Shown piece by piece: positions 8,199 to 15,306 of a stretch of 64,000 nucleotides of DNA. How positions within the stretch are numbered: position 1 is the stretch's first letter; each line of letters starts with the position of its first letter. Under the pieces are notes generated by a model. That model was given only the letters and a program-made list of their open reading frames with translations. It was not told the DNA's origin and ran no database searches. The DNA is from JBGPOS01 sp041488155 (GTDB lineage Bacteria > Chloroflexota > Dehalococcoidia > Tepidiformales > Tepidiformaceae). The translations under genes and the position numbers were made by a program. The stretch lies in contig JBGPOS010000006.1 in assembly GCA_041488155.1 (NCBI GenBank), positions 12,511 through 76,510 of the forward strand, given 5' to 3'.

Positions 8199-10543
8199 GC
8201 GAGGGAAGTGTTGACCGTCGAGAGATCCTTCCCCTCATGGGCACCGTCAAGAAGGGCGGCGGCTGGGTCATGGGTTGGTGTCCCGTCCATCCAGATGGTG
8301 AGAAGCACGGCAGGAAGGCGGGGCAATCCCTCGGATTGAGCGAGGCAGGAGTGCTCCGGTGCTTCGCGGGCTGCGAGTTCGGTGAGGTGATCAAGGCCCT
8401 GCGCGATGGTGCAGGAGTTCGACCTCTCCCGCGGCCGGCGTCGGCCTCTCGCGGCCGACAAGATGACAGACGGGGAAATGTGACCGCGATCTACTGCTAT
8501 CCGGTACTGGAACCCACGAAAGCTCGCGAGATACCCACGGCCGAGCACGTCCGCTACGAGACCCCGAACCCCGGTTCCGTGAAGGGGTACGACAAGCGCT
8601 ATGGCTGGCGGATTTCGGAATCAGATACCCGGACGCTGCACGGCGCGGGGCTGCTGGAAGAGGACCTGGGGCTGTATGGCCTCCGGTCCCTCGAAGGCAT
8701 CTCGCCCGATTCATGGGTCAACGTCTGCGAAGGGGAGTCAGTTGCGGACGCTCTTCACGCGCGGAACGAAGCGGCCGTAACCGCCTGCGGTGGGGCATCT
8801 CAGCGTGCTTTCGGCGCCGCCTGGCAGCCGCTTCGAGGTGCCAAGGTTCGGGCATGGCCCGATAACGATCCGGGCGGTATCGAGTACATGGGGGTGATCA
8901 AGCGGCAGTTAGAGGCCGCGGGCGCCTCCAAGGTCGTCATCATGCCGCCGATCGCGGGGCCGCCTGGCACCGACCTTGTCAATCACTTCAAGCTCGGCGG
9001 GACGCTCGACCAACTGCTGAGCGACATCCTCGAGGAAGACGCTGTCAGCTACGTGGGAGATGACCATTTCCGCGTGCGGCTGGCGACCGAAGCCGGGGAG
9101 GTCGTCTTCGACGCGGCTGAGCTCGCCGACGGCCCACGTGACCTCCACTGCTCGCTCTCTGTCACGTGGAAAAGCGGTTTCGCGGAGCATCCCTGGCAGC
9201 AACATATCAACCTGCTCTCTCCGAGCGGGTGTGAGGCCTTGGCGCGGGTGCTCGGAAAGCACTTCTCAGAGGCGAACCTGAAATGGGTGTCAATCATCAA
9301 CCGCGCTGTCAGCCACATTCGGCGGGCCTTTGACGCGATCGACATCATCGAAGTCACGGAGCCTGATCCCGACGCGAAACCGGCTCAGATGATCACGGTC
9401 AAGCCGGTCCCGATGGTGGAGGGCGGTGGTACCATCCTGTACTCGCTCCCGAAACGGGGGAAGAGCCAGCTCGCGATCGCGACCGCGGTTGCCGTAGATG
9501 CTGGGCTCAGTGGCGGTATCTTCGGGGCAGACCGGGCTCGACCCGTGTTGTACATCAACCTCGAACGCTCGCGCCAATCGATGCTCGCCCGACTCGCGCG
9601 CGTCAACCGTGCGCTGGGGCTCGATCCCCGGCGCCCACTTCGCTTCGTCCATGCCCGCGGGTCGGGACTTGCGCGCATCCTCTCCAAAGTGAGGAAGGCG
9701 AGCCGCGACCACGGGATCGAGGTCGTAATCCTCGACTCGATTACCCGGGGCGGCTTTGGCAACCTCAACGACGGCCAGAACGCCAACGCATGGATCGATG
9801 CTCTCAACTCGCTGAAGGTCAGTTGGCTCGCTATCGGGCACAGTCCGCGTCCAACCAAAGAAGACGCCCAGGCGCAGCAGCATCTCTACGGCAGCGTCTT
9901 CCAAGACGCCGGCGCCGACGTGATGGTCTCGCTCGTCAGTAAGCCCGTCGGCACGGACAAGTTGCTCGTCTCGCTGAAGGTAGCGGAGGCAAACGACTTC
10001 GCGCGGCCTCCTGTCCTTGACCTTGTTTATGAGTTCGACCACGAGGGCCTCATCGCTATCCGCAAGGCGGACGCCGAAGAGGCTGCGGATCTCGAAGAGG
10101 TGAAAACGCTCACACGAAAACAAGAGGTCCTTGCGAGTCTCCGTGACGAGGGTGCGGCGGCTGCGGGAGAACTGGCGAAGCGGCTTGACCGGGATCGCCG
10201 GCTTGTCTCTCGTGACCTCGCTTCCTTGTCGAAAGAAGGGATGATCCGGCGCGGTACTGGCGAAAAGTGGGTACTGACGCCGGAGGCGCATCACTCTTCC
10301 GCATCTGATGCGCATCATGATGCGCGGGCTGAACATCACACCGGCATCGCCGGGAGCTCTCCCCCCGTAGGGGGGAGCCCGAGTGATGCGGTGATGGAGC
10401 CTGATGCCAGAGAGACCTGTTCAAGGTGTAACAGGGAACGAAGTGTAGTCGCGAGTTATCACCCAGACTCGACGGAAGACGAGCTGCTCCCGTTGTGTCC
10501 AGCCTGCGACGATGATGTCCGGGAAACGGTGGCCGCGTCGTGA
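8195..10543 (+). CDS. CHC2-TOPRIM primase / RecA-fold helicase fusion
   Basis: The product is 782 residues. Domains in order: a zinc finger (Cys29, His32, Cys56, Cys60, CHC2 type), a TOPRIM domain (Glu179 in CEGES, Asp223 and Asp225 in WPDNDPGG), a RecA/RepA-like ATPase (about residues 400-590) with P-loop LPKRGKS (Lys423) and Walker B VVILDSI, a winged helix (about 645-700), then a Cys-rich tail (CSRCNRE and CPACDD). This is the replicative primase-helicase plan of phages and satellites, so it should drive element replication. The P-loop lacks the usual first glycine (serine instead). The His-rich linker (about 705-735) coincides with palindromes in the DNA. Confidence 0.9.
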   Translation: MSEGSVDRREILPLMGTVKKGGGWVMGWCPVHPDGEKHGRKAGQSLGLSEAGVLRCFAGCEFGEVIKALRDGAGVRPLPRPASASRGRQDDRRGNVTAIYCYPVLEPTKAREIPTAEHVRYETPNPGSVKGYDKRYGWRISESDTRTLHGAGLLEEDLGLYGLRSLEGISPDSWVNVCEGESVADALHARNEAAVTACGGASQRAFGAAWQPLRGAKVRAWPDNDPGGIEYMGVIKRQLEAAGASKVVIMPPIAGPPGTDLVNHFKLGGTLDQLLSDILEEDAVSYVGDDHFRVRLATEAGEVVFDAAELADGPRDLHCSLSVTWKSGFAEHPWQQHINLLSPSGCEALARVLGKHFSEANLKWVSIINRAVSHIRRAFDAIDIIEVTEPDPDAKPAQMITVKPVPMVEGGGTILYSLPKRGKSQLAIATAVAVDAGLSGGIFGADRARPVLYINLERSRQSMLARLARVNRALGLDPRRPLRFVHARGSGLARILSKVRKASRDHGIEVVILDSITRGGFGNLNDGQNANAWIDALNSLKVSWLAIGHSPRPTKEDAQAQQHLYGSVFQDAGADVMVSLVSKPVGTDKLLVSLKVAEANDFARPPVLDLVYEFDHEGLIAIRKADAEEAADLEEVKTLTRKQEVLASLRDEGAAAAGELAKRLDRDRRLVSRDLASLSKEGMIRRGTGEKWVLTPEAHHSSASDAHHDARAEHHTGIAGSSPPVGGSPSDAVMEPDARETCSRCNRERSVVASYHPDSTEDELLPLCPACDDDVRETVAAS
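10286..10390. repeat. iteron-like palindrome cluster inside the primase gene
   Basis: The octamer TGATGCGC and its complement recur: GCGCATCA at 10286, the perfect palindrome TGATGCGCATCA at 10306-10317, TGATGCGC at 10318-10325 (12-base period), and TGATGCG at 10384. A GC hairpin CTCCCCCC-GTA-GGGGGGAG lies at 10359-10377. The encoded peptide there is a low-complexity His/Ser/Pro linker, which leaves the DNA free to carry a signal. A replication origin is a reasonable but unproven reading. Confidence 0.45.
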
Positions 10544-10806
10544 GCGCGGATCGTCGCGAGACGCAGAACGTGATCGCTGCGGGGCGGCTCGAGATCATGA
10601 CCGAGGGCGGAAGACGGATTACCAACCTGCCCCTTTGGCGATCCCGGCCACGGAAAGGCAATCACGCTGAAGGCCTTTTGCTCAGCGACCTGGGCCTCGA
10701 TGAGAACACCTCTACGCGCTGGCAGGCGGTGGGGCGGGTGTCCGACGCGCGCCGGGCCAGCTACGGCGACTCGTGCCTTCGCGGCGCCGATGAGGGAACC
10801 CCGTGA
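10540..10806 (+). CDS. hypothetical protein, 88 aa
   Basis: I do not recognise it firmly. The segment LLLSDLGLDENTSTRWQAVG resembles a short motif seen in phage and plasmid proteins that precedes a helix-turn-helix-like region. GTG at 10540 overlaps the primase stop by four bases, and its own stop overlaps the next gene, so it belongs to the replication operon. Confidence 0.55.
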   Translation: MSADRRETQNVIAAGRLEIMTEGGRRITNLPLWRSRPRKGNHAEGLLLSDLGLDENTSTRWQAVGRVSDARRASYGDSCLRGADEGTP

Positions 10807-11990
10807 GCGCCGCGACTGACAGGGAGATTGAGCGCTTTCGCAAGATGGCTGAGGGCGGCTGCCAGGTACTGGAGATGATCCGCACGGCCAGGGACGCGGA
10901 CGAGATCACCATGGAGGCGATCCTCAAGGTGGCGACGAGCGCCCACATGGATGTGGGCGCCGCCGATGCGGACGCGGTCGACGGGTCCACGGCCCGGCTG
11001 CCAGGGCGCCTCCGCTACTTCGCCGACAGCCTCAGCGACGATGGGCACGGAGGCACGGGGGCAGGTTTTACGGCCAGCCGTAAAAACCCAGGGCGGCCGC
11101 GCGGTTACATCGACGACTACAAGCCGCAGGCGGCGACCATCCACCTGCTGCGAGAAGTGCAGCAAGTGCTCACGGAATACCACGAGTACCTGCCGCTGAC
11201 TGTCCGCCAGATTTTTTACAGACTCGTCGGGAAGTTCGGCTATGAGAAGACCGAAAATGCCTACCACCGGCTCTGTGAGCACGTTAGCAAGGCCCGCCGG
11301 GCTCGCCTCATCCCGTTTGACTACATCCGTGACGATGGCGTGGCCGTGATGAGGGATGAGTGCTACGCCGACGCGGACGCCTTTCGTGACCACGTTCGCC
11401 GCGAGGCAAACGCCTACCGCCGAGACATGCAGGCCAGGCAGCCTTATCGAATCGAAGTCTGGTGCGAGGCGGCTGGGATGCAACCCCAGCTCGCCAATGC
11501 CGTCAGCGCGTGGTCGATCCCGGTGTACTCCAGTGGAGGCTTCGACTCGCTCACATCGAAATACGACATCGTTCAGAGAGTAATCGCGGAGCACGGGCGG
11601 CCCACGGTGATCCTGCACCTCGGCGACTGCGACCCGGCCGGCGAAACCATGTTCAGGGCGGCCGCGGAGGATGTGGCCGCTTTCGTGGAGGTGGATCGCT
11701 GGTCGCCACAGAGCGCCGCCATCTTCAAGCGCGTGGCCCTGACTGAAGATCAGGTAGAGAGTTACAACCTACCGACAGCTCCCGCGAAGGCGAGTAGTCA
11801 CGCTAGGGACTGGGGCGACAGGCCGACCGCGCAACTGGAGGCCCTGCCACCGGACCTGCTCAACGCTGTGGTTCAGGAAGCCGTTGTAGCGCTGCTCGAC
11901 CAGCGCATCTTGGGCGAAGACGAGGAAGCCGAAGAGCAGGAGCGCTTCGAACTTACCCGCCTGTTACCTGCACCGAGGGAAGAGGCGTGA
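10803..11990 (+). CDS. Spo11/topoisomerase VI subunit A-like protein
   Basis: The product is 395 residues. The segment LTVRQIFYRLVGKFG matches the winged-helix catalytic motif of Spo11/Topo VI-A (R-x-I-[YF]-Y), making Tyr139 the candidate DNA-cleaving tyrosine. A TOPRIM domain follows, with Glu222 in VWCEAAG, the GGFDSLTSKYD segment that corresponds to the family's G-x-P-D-x-x-T-R region, and Asp275/Asp277 in LGDCDPAGETMF. The N-terminal 100 residues look unrelated and linker-like. No B-type GHKL ATPase subunit gene is nearby, so it fits the stand-alone A-subunit homologues reported from mobile elements. A DNA cleavage role in replication or resolution is inferred. Confidence 0.75.
   Translation: MSAATDREIERFRKMAEGGCQVLEMIRTARDADEITMEAILKVATSAHMDVGAADADAVDGSTARLPGRLRYFADSLSDDGHGGTGAGFTASRKNPGRPRGYIDDYKPQAATIHLLREVQQVLTEYHEYLPLTVRQIFYRLVGKFGYEKTENAYHRLCEHVSKARRARLIPFDYIRDDGVAVMRDECYADADAFRDHVRREANAYRRDMQARQPYRIEVWCEAAGMQPQLANAVSAWSIPVYSSGGFDSLTSKYDIVQRVIAEHGRPTVILHLGDCDPAGETMFRAAAEDVAAFVEVDRWSPQSAAIFKRVALTEDQVESYNLPTAPAKASSHARDWGDRPTAQLEALPPDLLNAVVQEAVVALLDQRILGEDEEAEEQERFELTRLLPAPREEA
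11064..11088 (+). other. hairpin inside the Spo11-like gene
   Basis: GGTTTTACGG (11064-11073) pairs with CCGTAAAAACC (11078-11088) around a 4-base loop, with one extra A on the right arm. It encodes a linker (about residues 88-96) and not a conserved domain. It may be an RNA structure or protein-binding site separating the N-terminal extension from the catalytic part. Confidence 0.4.
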
Positions 11991-12271
11991 CCGCCAGGTG
12001 CCCGCGTTGCGACGGCTACCTCTTCCAGCAGGGCTGCGCGTACCCGGAACGAGCCGTCGAGCGCGTCTGCCTGAGCTGCGGTCCCGTCTCTCGCCAGATC
12101 CAGCCGGCCGACGAGGTAGCGCTCAGGCGGGAAGCCGGAGCCGGGCGCAGGCGGCCGCGCGTGCAGCGCGAAACGAAGAGCGACCGAAGAGTGCACGCTG
12201 AGATCATGGGCCAGTTGTGCCAGCTCGAACTCATACCCGATAGCGAGCTCAGCGGGACGATGACAGCATGA
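11987..12271 (+). CDS. small zinc-ribbon protein
   Basis: The product is 94 residues. An N-terminal zinc ribbon is visible: CPRCDGYLF, then CLSCGPV about 25 residues later, then a basic tail (RREAGAGRRRPRVQRETK). GTG at 11987 overlaps the upstream stop. Such ribbons are common in phage replication and transcription accessory proteins. The target is unknown. Confidence 0.6.
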   Translation: MTARCPRCDGYLFQQGCAYPERAVERVCLSCGPVSRQIQPADEVALRREAGAGRRRPRVQRETKSDRRVHAEIMGQLCQLELIPDSELSGTMTA

Positions 12272-12444
12272 GCTTTCCTAACGTCGGCCAGCTGTTCTCA
12301 CTCGGCTGCGATCGATGCCGCGAGCCGGCCGTTGTCCTCGAGCGTCGTGGGTATCACATCCGCCGACGTTGCCGGGCGTGCGTCGAGGTTCGTGACTCTC
12401 ACCCCACCGACCGGGACCGCGAGCCCGCAGGAGCGACGCCGTGA
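12268..12444 (+). CDS. 58-aa CxxC protein
   Basis: This short gene starts at ATG 12268, overlapping the upstream stop as ATGA, and ends at 12444, overlapping the next GTG. It encodes two CxxC knuckles (CDRCREP and CRACVE) 20 residues apart, so it is probably a zinc-binding miniprotein. The start and stop overlaps on both sides support it being a real gene despite its size. Confidence 0.55.
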   Translation: MSFPNVGQLFSLGCDRCREPAVVLERRGYHIRRRCRACVEVRDSHPTDRDREPAGATP

Positions 12445-13025
12445 TTTTCTACCGCTTCGTGGATCCGGCGGAGATCCCCCACACGTACTTGTTCAACCTG
12501 CGCGCCGGACACGTCGCAGACCTGGCAGGGCGAGCCTTCGCCGAACTCGCCGTCTGGCCGTCCGTCCGCTACTTCACGGCGTGCGAGCCGACCATGGCGG
12601 ATCTGGAGTCGGCGATCGAACTCGGGGGCGTGTGCTGGGGAGCCGACGAGATATGCCTCTGCCTCGACAACGACTCTTCGGAAGTGGCCCATTCGTTTCG
12701 GCATGAGCTTCGCCACGCCTGGCAGGCCAGTGTCGACCTCGACGTTGATCAGCACGCCCGTGAGAGAGACGCGGAGAGCTGGGCGCGCCGCCGATGCGAG
12801 CTGCCAGGCTGGTGCCGGTTCTGCTGCCGCGACCTCCGTCACCTGATCCGCGAGTCTGTTGAGAGCCCGAGGCCACGTTTCATGGCGCGACAAGCCACAC
12901 CGGGGGGCGCCCCCCCGGGCCCGGAAACTCCAGCTCAACGGGCGGCCCGCGAAGGCGCTTTTCCTTTGGTGATGTGCGCGCGAAATGAAAGAGTAAAAAG
13001 GAGGCCCGAAAATGCCTACCGCTAG
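12441..13025 (+). CDS. HExxH metallopeptidase-like protein
   Basis: The product is 194 residues. The motif RHELRHAWQ (about residues 75-83) is a zincin HExxH, and ERDAESWARR about 20 residues later offers a third acidic ligand, as in gluzincin/ImmA-like minimal peptidases. The C-terminal part is Pro-rich. A GC palindrome lies within this tail (12902-12915). The role could be processing of a phage protein or of a host regulator; neither can be decided from sequence. GTG at 12441 overlaps the previous stop. Confidence 0.6.
   Translation: MIFYRFVDPAEIPHTYLFNLRAGHVADLAGRAFAELAVWPSVRYFTACEPTMADLESAIELGGVCWGADEICLCLDNDSSEVAHSFRHELRHAWQASVDLDVDQHARERDAESWARRRCELPGWCRFCCRDLRHLIRESVESPRPRFMARQATPGGAPPGPETPAQRAAREGAFPLVMCARNERVKRRPENAYR
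12995..13004 (+). promoter_or_regulatory. very strong ribosome-binding site
   Basis: AAAAAGGAGG lies 7 bases before the ATG at 13012, inside the end of the upstream gene. It is the strongest Shine-Dalgarno match in the element and suggests the 120-residue product is made in large amounts, as expected for a structural protein. Confidence 0.7.
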
Positions 13026-13374
13026 ACAAGTTGAGGCTATCGACGTTCGCGGTGTGGTCCCGGAAGAAATCAGCGACCCAGGCAACGCCGGGGCGATCTC
13101 TGTGGCCCGCCCAGGCCACATCAACATCGTCACCGCAGGCGCCGAAACCCGCACTCTCGCGGCCCCGACATTCCTGGGCCAACGGCTCGTGCTGAATATG
13201 AAGACGGATGCGGGCGACTGCGTCGTAACCGTGGCTTCCGCCTTCAACGCTGCGGGCAACACGATCATCACCCTCAACGACGTGGGCGACTTCGTCGAGC
13301 TCGTGGGCGGGCTCAGTGCTAGCGGTGCCTTCAGATGGGTGCTCGTGGTTAACCAAGGGGCGGCCCTCTCATGA
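13012..13374 (+). CDS. putative virion structural protein, 120 aa
   Basis: The product is a small beta-rich protein without a signal peptide. Regularly spaced hydrophobic strands (HINIVTAG, RLVLNMKT, DCVVTVAS, TIITLND) resemble phage head decoration or fibre domains. The ribosome-binding site is exceptionally strong. I cannot assign a family, and the structural role is inferred from expression signals and its position upstream of the tape measure gene. Confidence 0.6.
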   Translation: MPTARQVEAIDVRGVVPEEISDPGNAGAISVARPGHINIVTAGAETRTLAAPTFLGQRLVLNMKTDAGDCVVTVASAFNAAGNTIITLNDVGDFVELVGGLSASGAFRWVLVVNQGAALS

Positions 13375-13682
13375 ACGAACGACGCCAGGCCATGCTCGCC
13401 CTACGCAGCGAACTCGCGGAACTACTCGCCCCGACGCCAGCCGAGACGGCTGCCCGAGATCTGGTCGCCCGTGCCGACCGATATCTCGCCCGCCACTTCA
13501 TCTCGGCGATCGAGGAGAGGGAGTGGGCGGAGTCCATCCAGCGGGACCGGGAAAAGTGGCTCGCCGAATTCGCACCAACCAAGACGGCTCCGCGACCGCA
13601 ACGGCCGGCGCAACGCCCATCCAGCAGCCAAGCCCTCAACCCAGCTCAGGGGAACGCGAATGCGTGGAGGAGATCACGATGA
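13371..13682 (+). CDS. hypothetical protein, 103 aa
   Basis: The product is a charged, helical protein (REWAESIQRDREKWLAEF) with a Pro/Gln-rich C-terminus. ATG at 13371 overlaps the previous stop by four bases, and the end overlaps the next ATG. No family recognised. Confidence 0.6.
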   Translation: MNERRQAMLALRSELAELLAPTPAETAARDLVARADRYLARHFISAIEEREWAESIQRDREKWLAEFAPTKTAPRPQRPAQRPSSSQALNPAQGNANAWRRSR

Positions 13683-14356
13683 AAATGCCCTTTGCCAGCA
13701 AGGCGCCCACGATCACCGAAGACGCCGCCGAAGAGGCGAAGGCACGACTCGAACGGGCGCTCGCCGCCCTCGACGGGCAACGCCAGGCGGCGGTGGCCGC
13801 AGTCACCGCTCGAAGCGTGGAAGTGGAAGTCGGTATCACCCCGGCCGAAGAGTTGGCGTCCGCACGCGCTGGCCTCACGGAGATCGAGCTGTCGCTCGTA
13901 TCTAAACGAACCGCGCTCGTTTCACTCAAAGAGAACGCCGGGATACTGGCGCGCCCGCGGCTGGTATCCGAGCTGGAGGCCATCGCCGACGCGCAAGACA
14001 CCCGATGGGAGCGCAGCCGGGACGCTGGCGAGCGGGTGCTGCGCGCAGCCGACGAGTTGATCGCAGCGATGGCCGCGCACTCGGAGATCGCGGCCGAGTT
14101 GCGCGAAGGGTCGTCTCGGGCATCCAGTAACCTACGGGCTCTCGGCCTCGACACGGCGTCGGCGCCGGACGTGACGCCGCTGCTGCCATCGTTCTTCAGC
14201 GACCTGACGACGTATGCCGGCCAGCGCACTGGGCACGGTCCCCGAGGCGAGCGCATGGCGCACACGCTGCACCTGGCGAGGCAACAATGGGAGCGAGCGG
14301 TCGCCGGCGCCGCCCAGCCCGGCGAGAGCATCCACAGGGCGCTGAAGGGCCGCTGA
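13679..14356 (+). CDS. coiled-coil protein upstream of the tape measure gene
   Basis: The product is 225 residues, Ala/Glu-rich and strongly heptad-like through most of its length (AEEAKARLERALAAL to about residue 150). ATG at 13679 overlaps the previous stop as ATGA. A longer frame starting at 13316 would overlap two convincing genes, so I reject that start. Its place between a structural-like gene and the tape measure could fit a scaffold or tail-assembly role, but this is only positional. Confidence 0.65.
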   Translation: MKMPFASKAPTITEDAAEEAKARLERALAALDGQRQAAVAAVTARSVEVEVGITPAEELASARAGLTEIELSLVSKRTALVSLKENAGILARPRLVSELEAIADAQDTRWERSRDAGERVLRAADELIAAMAAHSEIAAELREGSSRASSNLRALGLDTASAPDVTPLLPSFFSDLTTYAGQRTGHGPRGERMAHTLHLARQQWERAVAGAAQPGESIHRALKGR

Positions 14357-14357
14357 G

Positions 14358-14504
14358 ATGCCTCCAGCCACCTACGCGGCGATGCAGGGCACACCCCCTC
14401 CGGGGGGGCAAAACTCCACGACAAATCCCGGCGCCAGAACTTGCTCCGGCTTCCTTACGCGCGCGAACGCTGAAAGAGTTGAGGTGATCGGTTGTGACGG
14501 ATAG
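14358..14504 (+). CDS. possible 48-aa peptide
   Basis: An ATG right after the upstream stop opens a 48-codon frame ending at 14504, overlapping the next GTG. The composition (MPPATYAAMQGTPPPGGQ) is undistinguished, and a GC hairpin (14394-14406) lies within it. It may equally be a non-coding spacer. Confidence 0.25.
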   Translation: MPPATYAAMQGTPPPGGQNSTTNPGARTCSGFLTRANAERVEVIGCDG

Positions 14505-14697
14505 ACCGCTGCCGCGCCCTCCTAACGGCCGGATCGCTCCAGCGGCCGTCGAGTCACGACTACAGGCCGTCACTTTGGCGCGGCTGGTCGCCAGTTTGAG
14601 GTTGCCGGACGAGTTTTCCGCAGTGATGCTCGACAGAGGCCAGCGGAGAGGAGCTGCGCGGGGGCCATACAAGCTCCGAGAGGTGACGAGTGCGTAA
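14494..14697 (+). CDS. hypothetical protein, 67 aa
   Basis: The product is a short basic protein starting at GTG 14494, preceded by TTGAGGTGAT, which can serve as a weak ribosome-binding site. Its stop overlaps the next gene's GTG. No family recognised. Confidence 0.45.
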   Translation: MTDRPLPRPPNGRIAPAAVESRLQAVTLARLVASLRLPDEFSAVMLDRGQRRGAARGPYKLREVTSA

Positions 14698-14989
14698 GAG
14701 ATCAGACGCTGCTACGGCGCCTATACCCGCCCCTTGTGGTCACCCTTCGGTGACGTTCGGAGGGGAGACTGCGCCGGCATGCCTTTGGGGGCGCGACCTG
14801 CCGTTTCCGAGCAAGGCGAGGGGCACATCGGAGGAGGAGGCGGTCAGTGCCGCGCAGCAGGAACACATGATGTGGGTCGGGCTGAAGTCCACCCCCAGGC
14901 CTGACCTACTGGATCCGTTCGGGCGTCCGTGGGATCGCCGCCCGTTCGCAATCTCGGACTCTGACGGGGACGGGGACGAGGGGGGCTGA
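14690..14989 (+). CDS. hypothetical protein, 99 aa
   Basis: The product is 99 residues with an acidic C-terminus (DSDGDGDEGG) and a central AAQQEHMMWVGL. GTG at 14690 overlaps the upstream stop by eight bases. Genes in this position before a tape measure often encode tail-assembly chaperones. Nothing here proves that, and no frameshift site was found. Confidence 0.45.
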   Translation: MRKRSDAATAPIPAPCGHPSVTFGGETAPACLWGRDLPFPSKARGTSEEEAVSAAQQEHMMWVGLKSTPRPDLLDPFGRPWDRRPFAISDSDGDGDEGG

Positions 14990-14991
14990 CA

Positions 14992-15303
14992 ATGGCTAAG
15001 CCGACCCGGCCCGACATCGACGTGATAAGCGCCAGGCTGGGGCAGGCGTTGACGGACTATTGCCACGTCGCGGATGGCTTATTCGAGCGGGCCCAGGGCG
15101 TCGCCAAAGCGAGAAATGACGCGGCAGCCGCTAGTCGCCTTGACGAGCTCGCTCCGCGCCTGCAGGAGGCCGTCAGGGGCTTAGGGGACGGATTTATCGC
15201 CCTCACGGGCGTCTCTACGGAGATAAGCAAGGTCACAGGCACGTGGCGGCCGGCGGAACCGCCCCGTCCCGGCCTCGCGGGCAGGCTTCGAGGTAGGAGG
15301 TAG
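14992..15303 (+). CDS. hypothetical protein, 103 aa
   Basis: The product is an Ala-rich helical protein (ARNDAAAASRLDELAPRLQE) ending in a basic tail. ATG at 14992 follows the upstream stop by two bases, and the tape measure gene begins three bases after its stop. A structural or chaperone role is possible by position only. Confidence 0.55.
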   Translation: MAKPTRPDIDVISARLGQALTDYCHVADGLFERAQGVAKARNDAAAASRLDELAPRLQEAVRGLGDGFIALTGVSTEISKVTGTWRPAEPPRPGLAGRLRGRR

Positions 15304-15306
15304 GCC

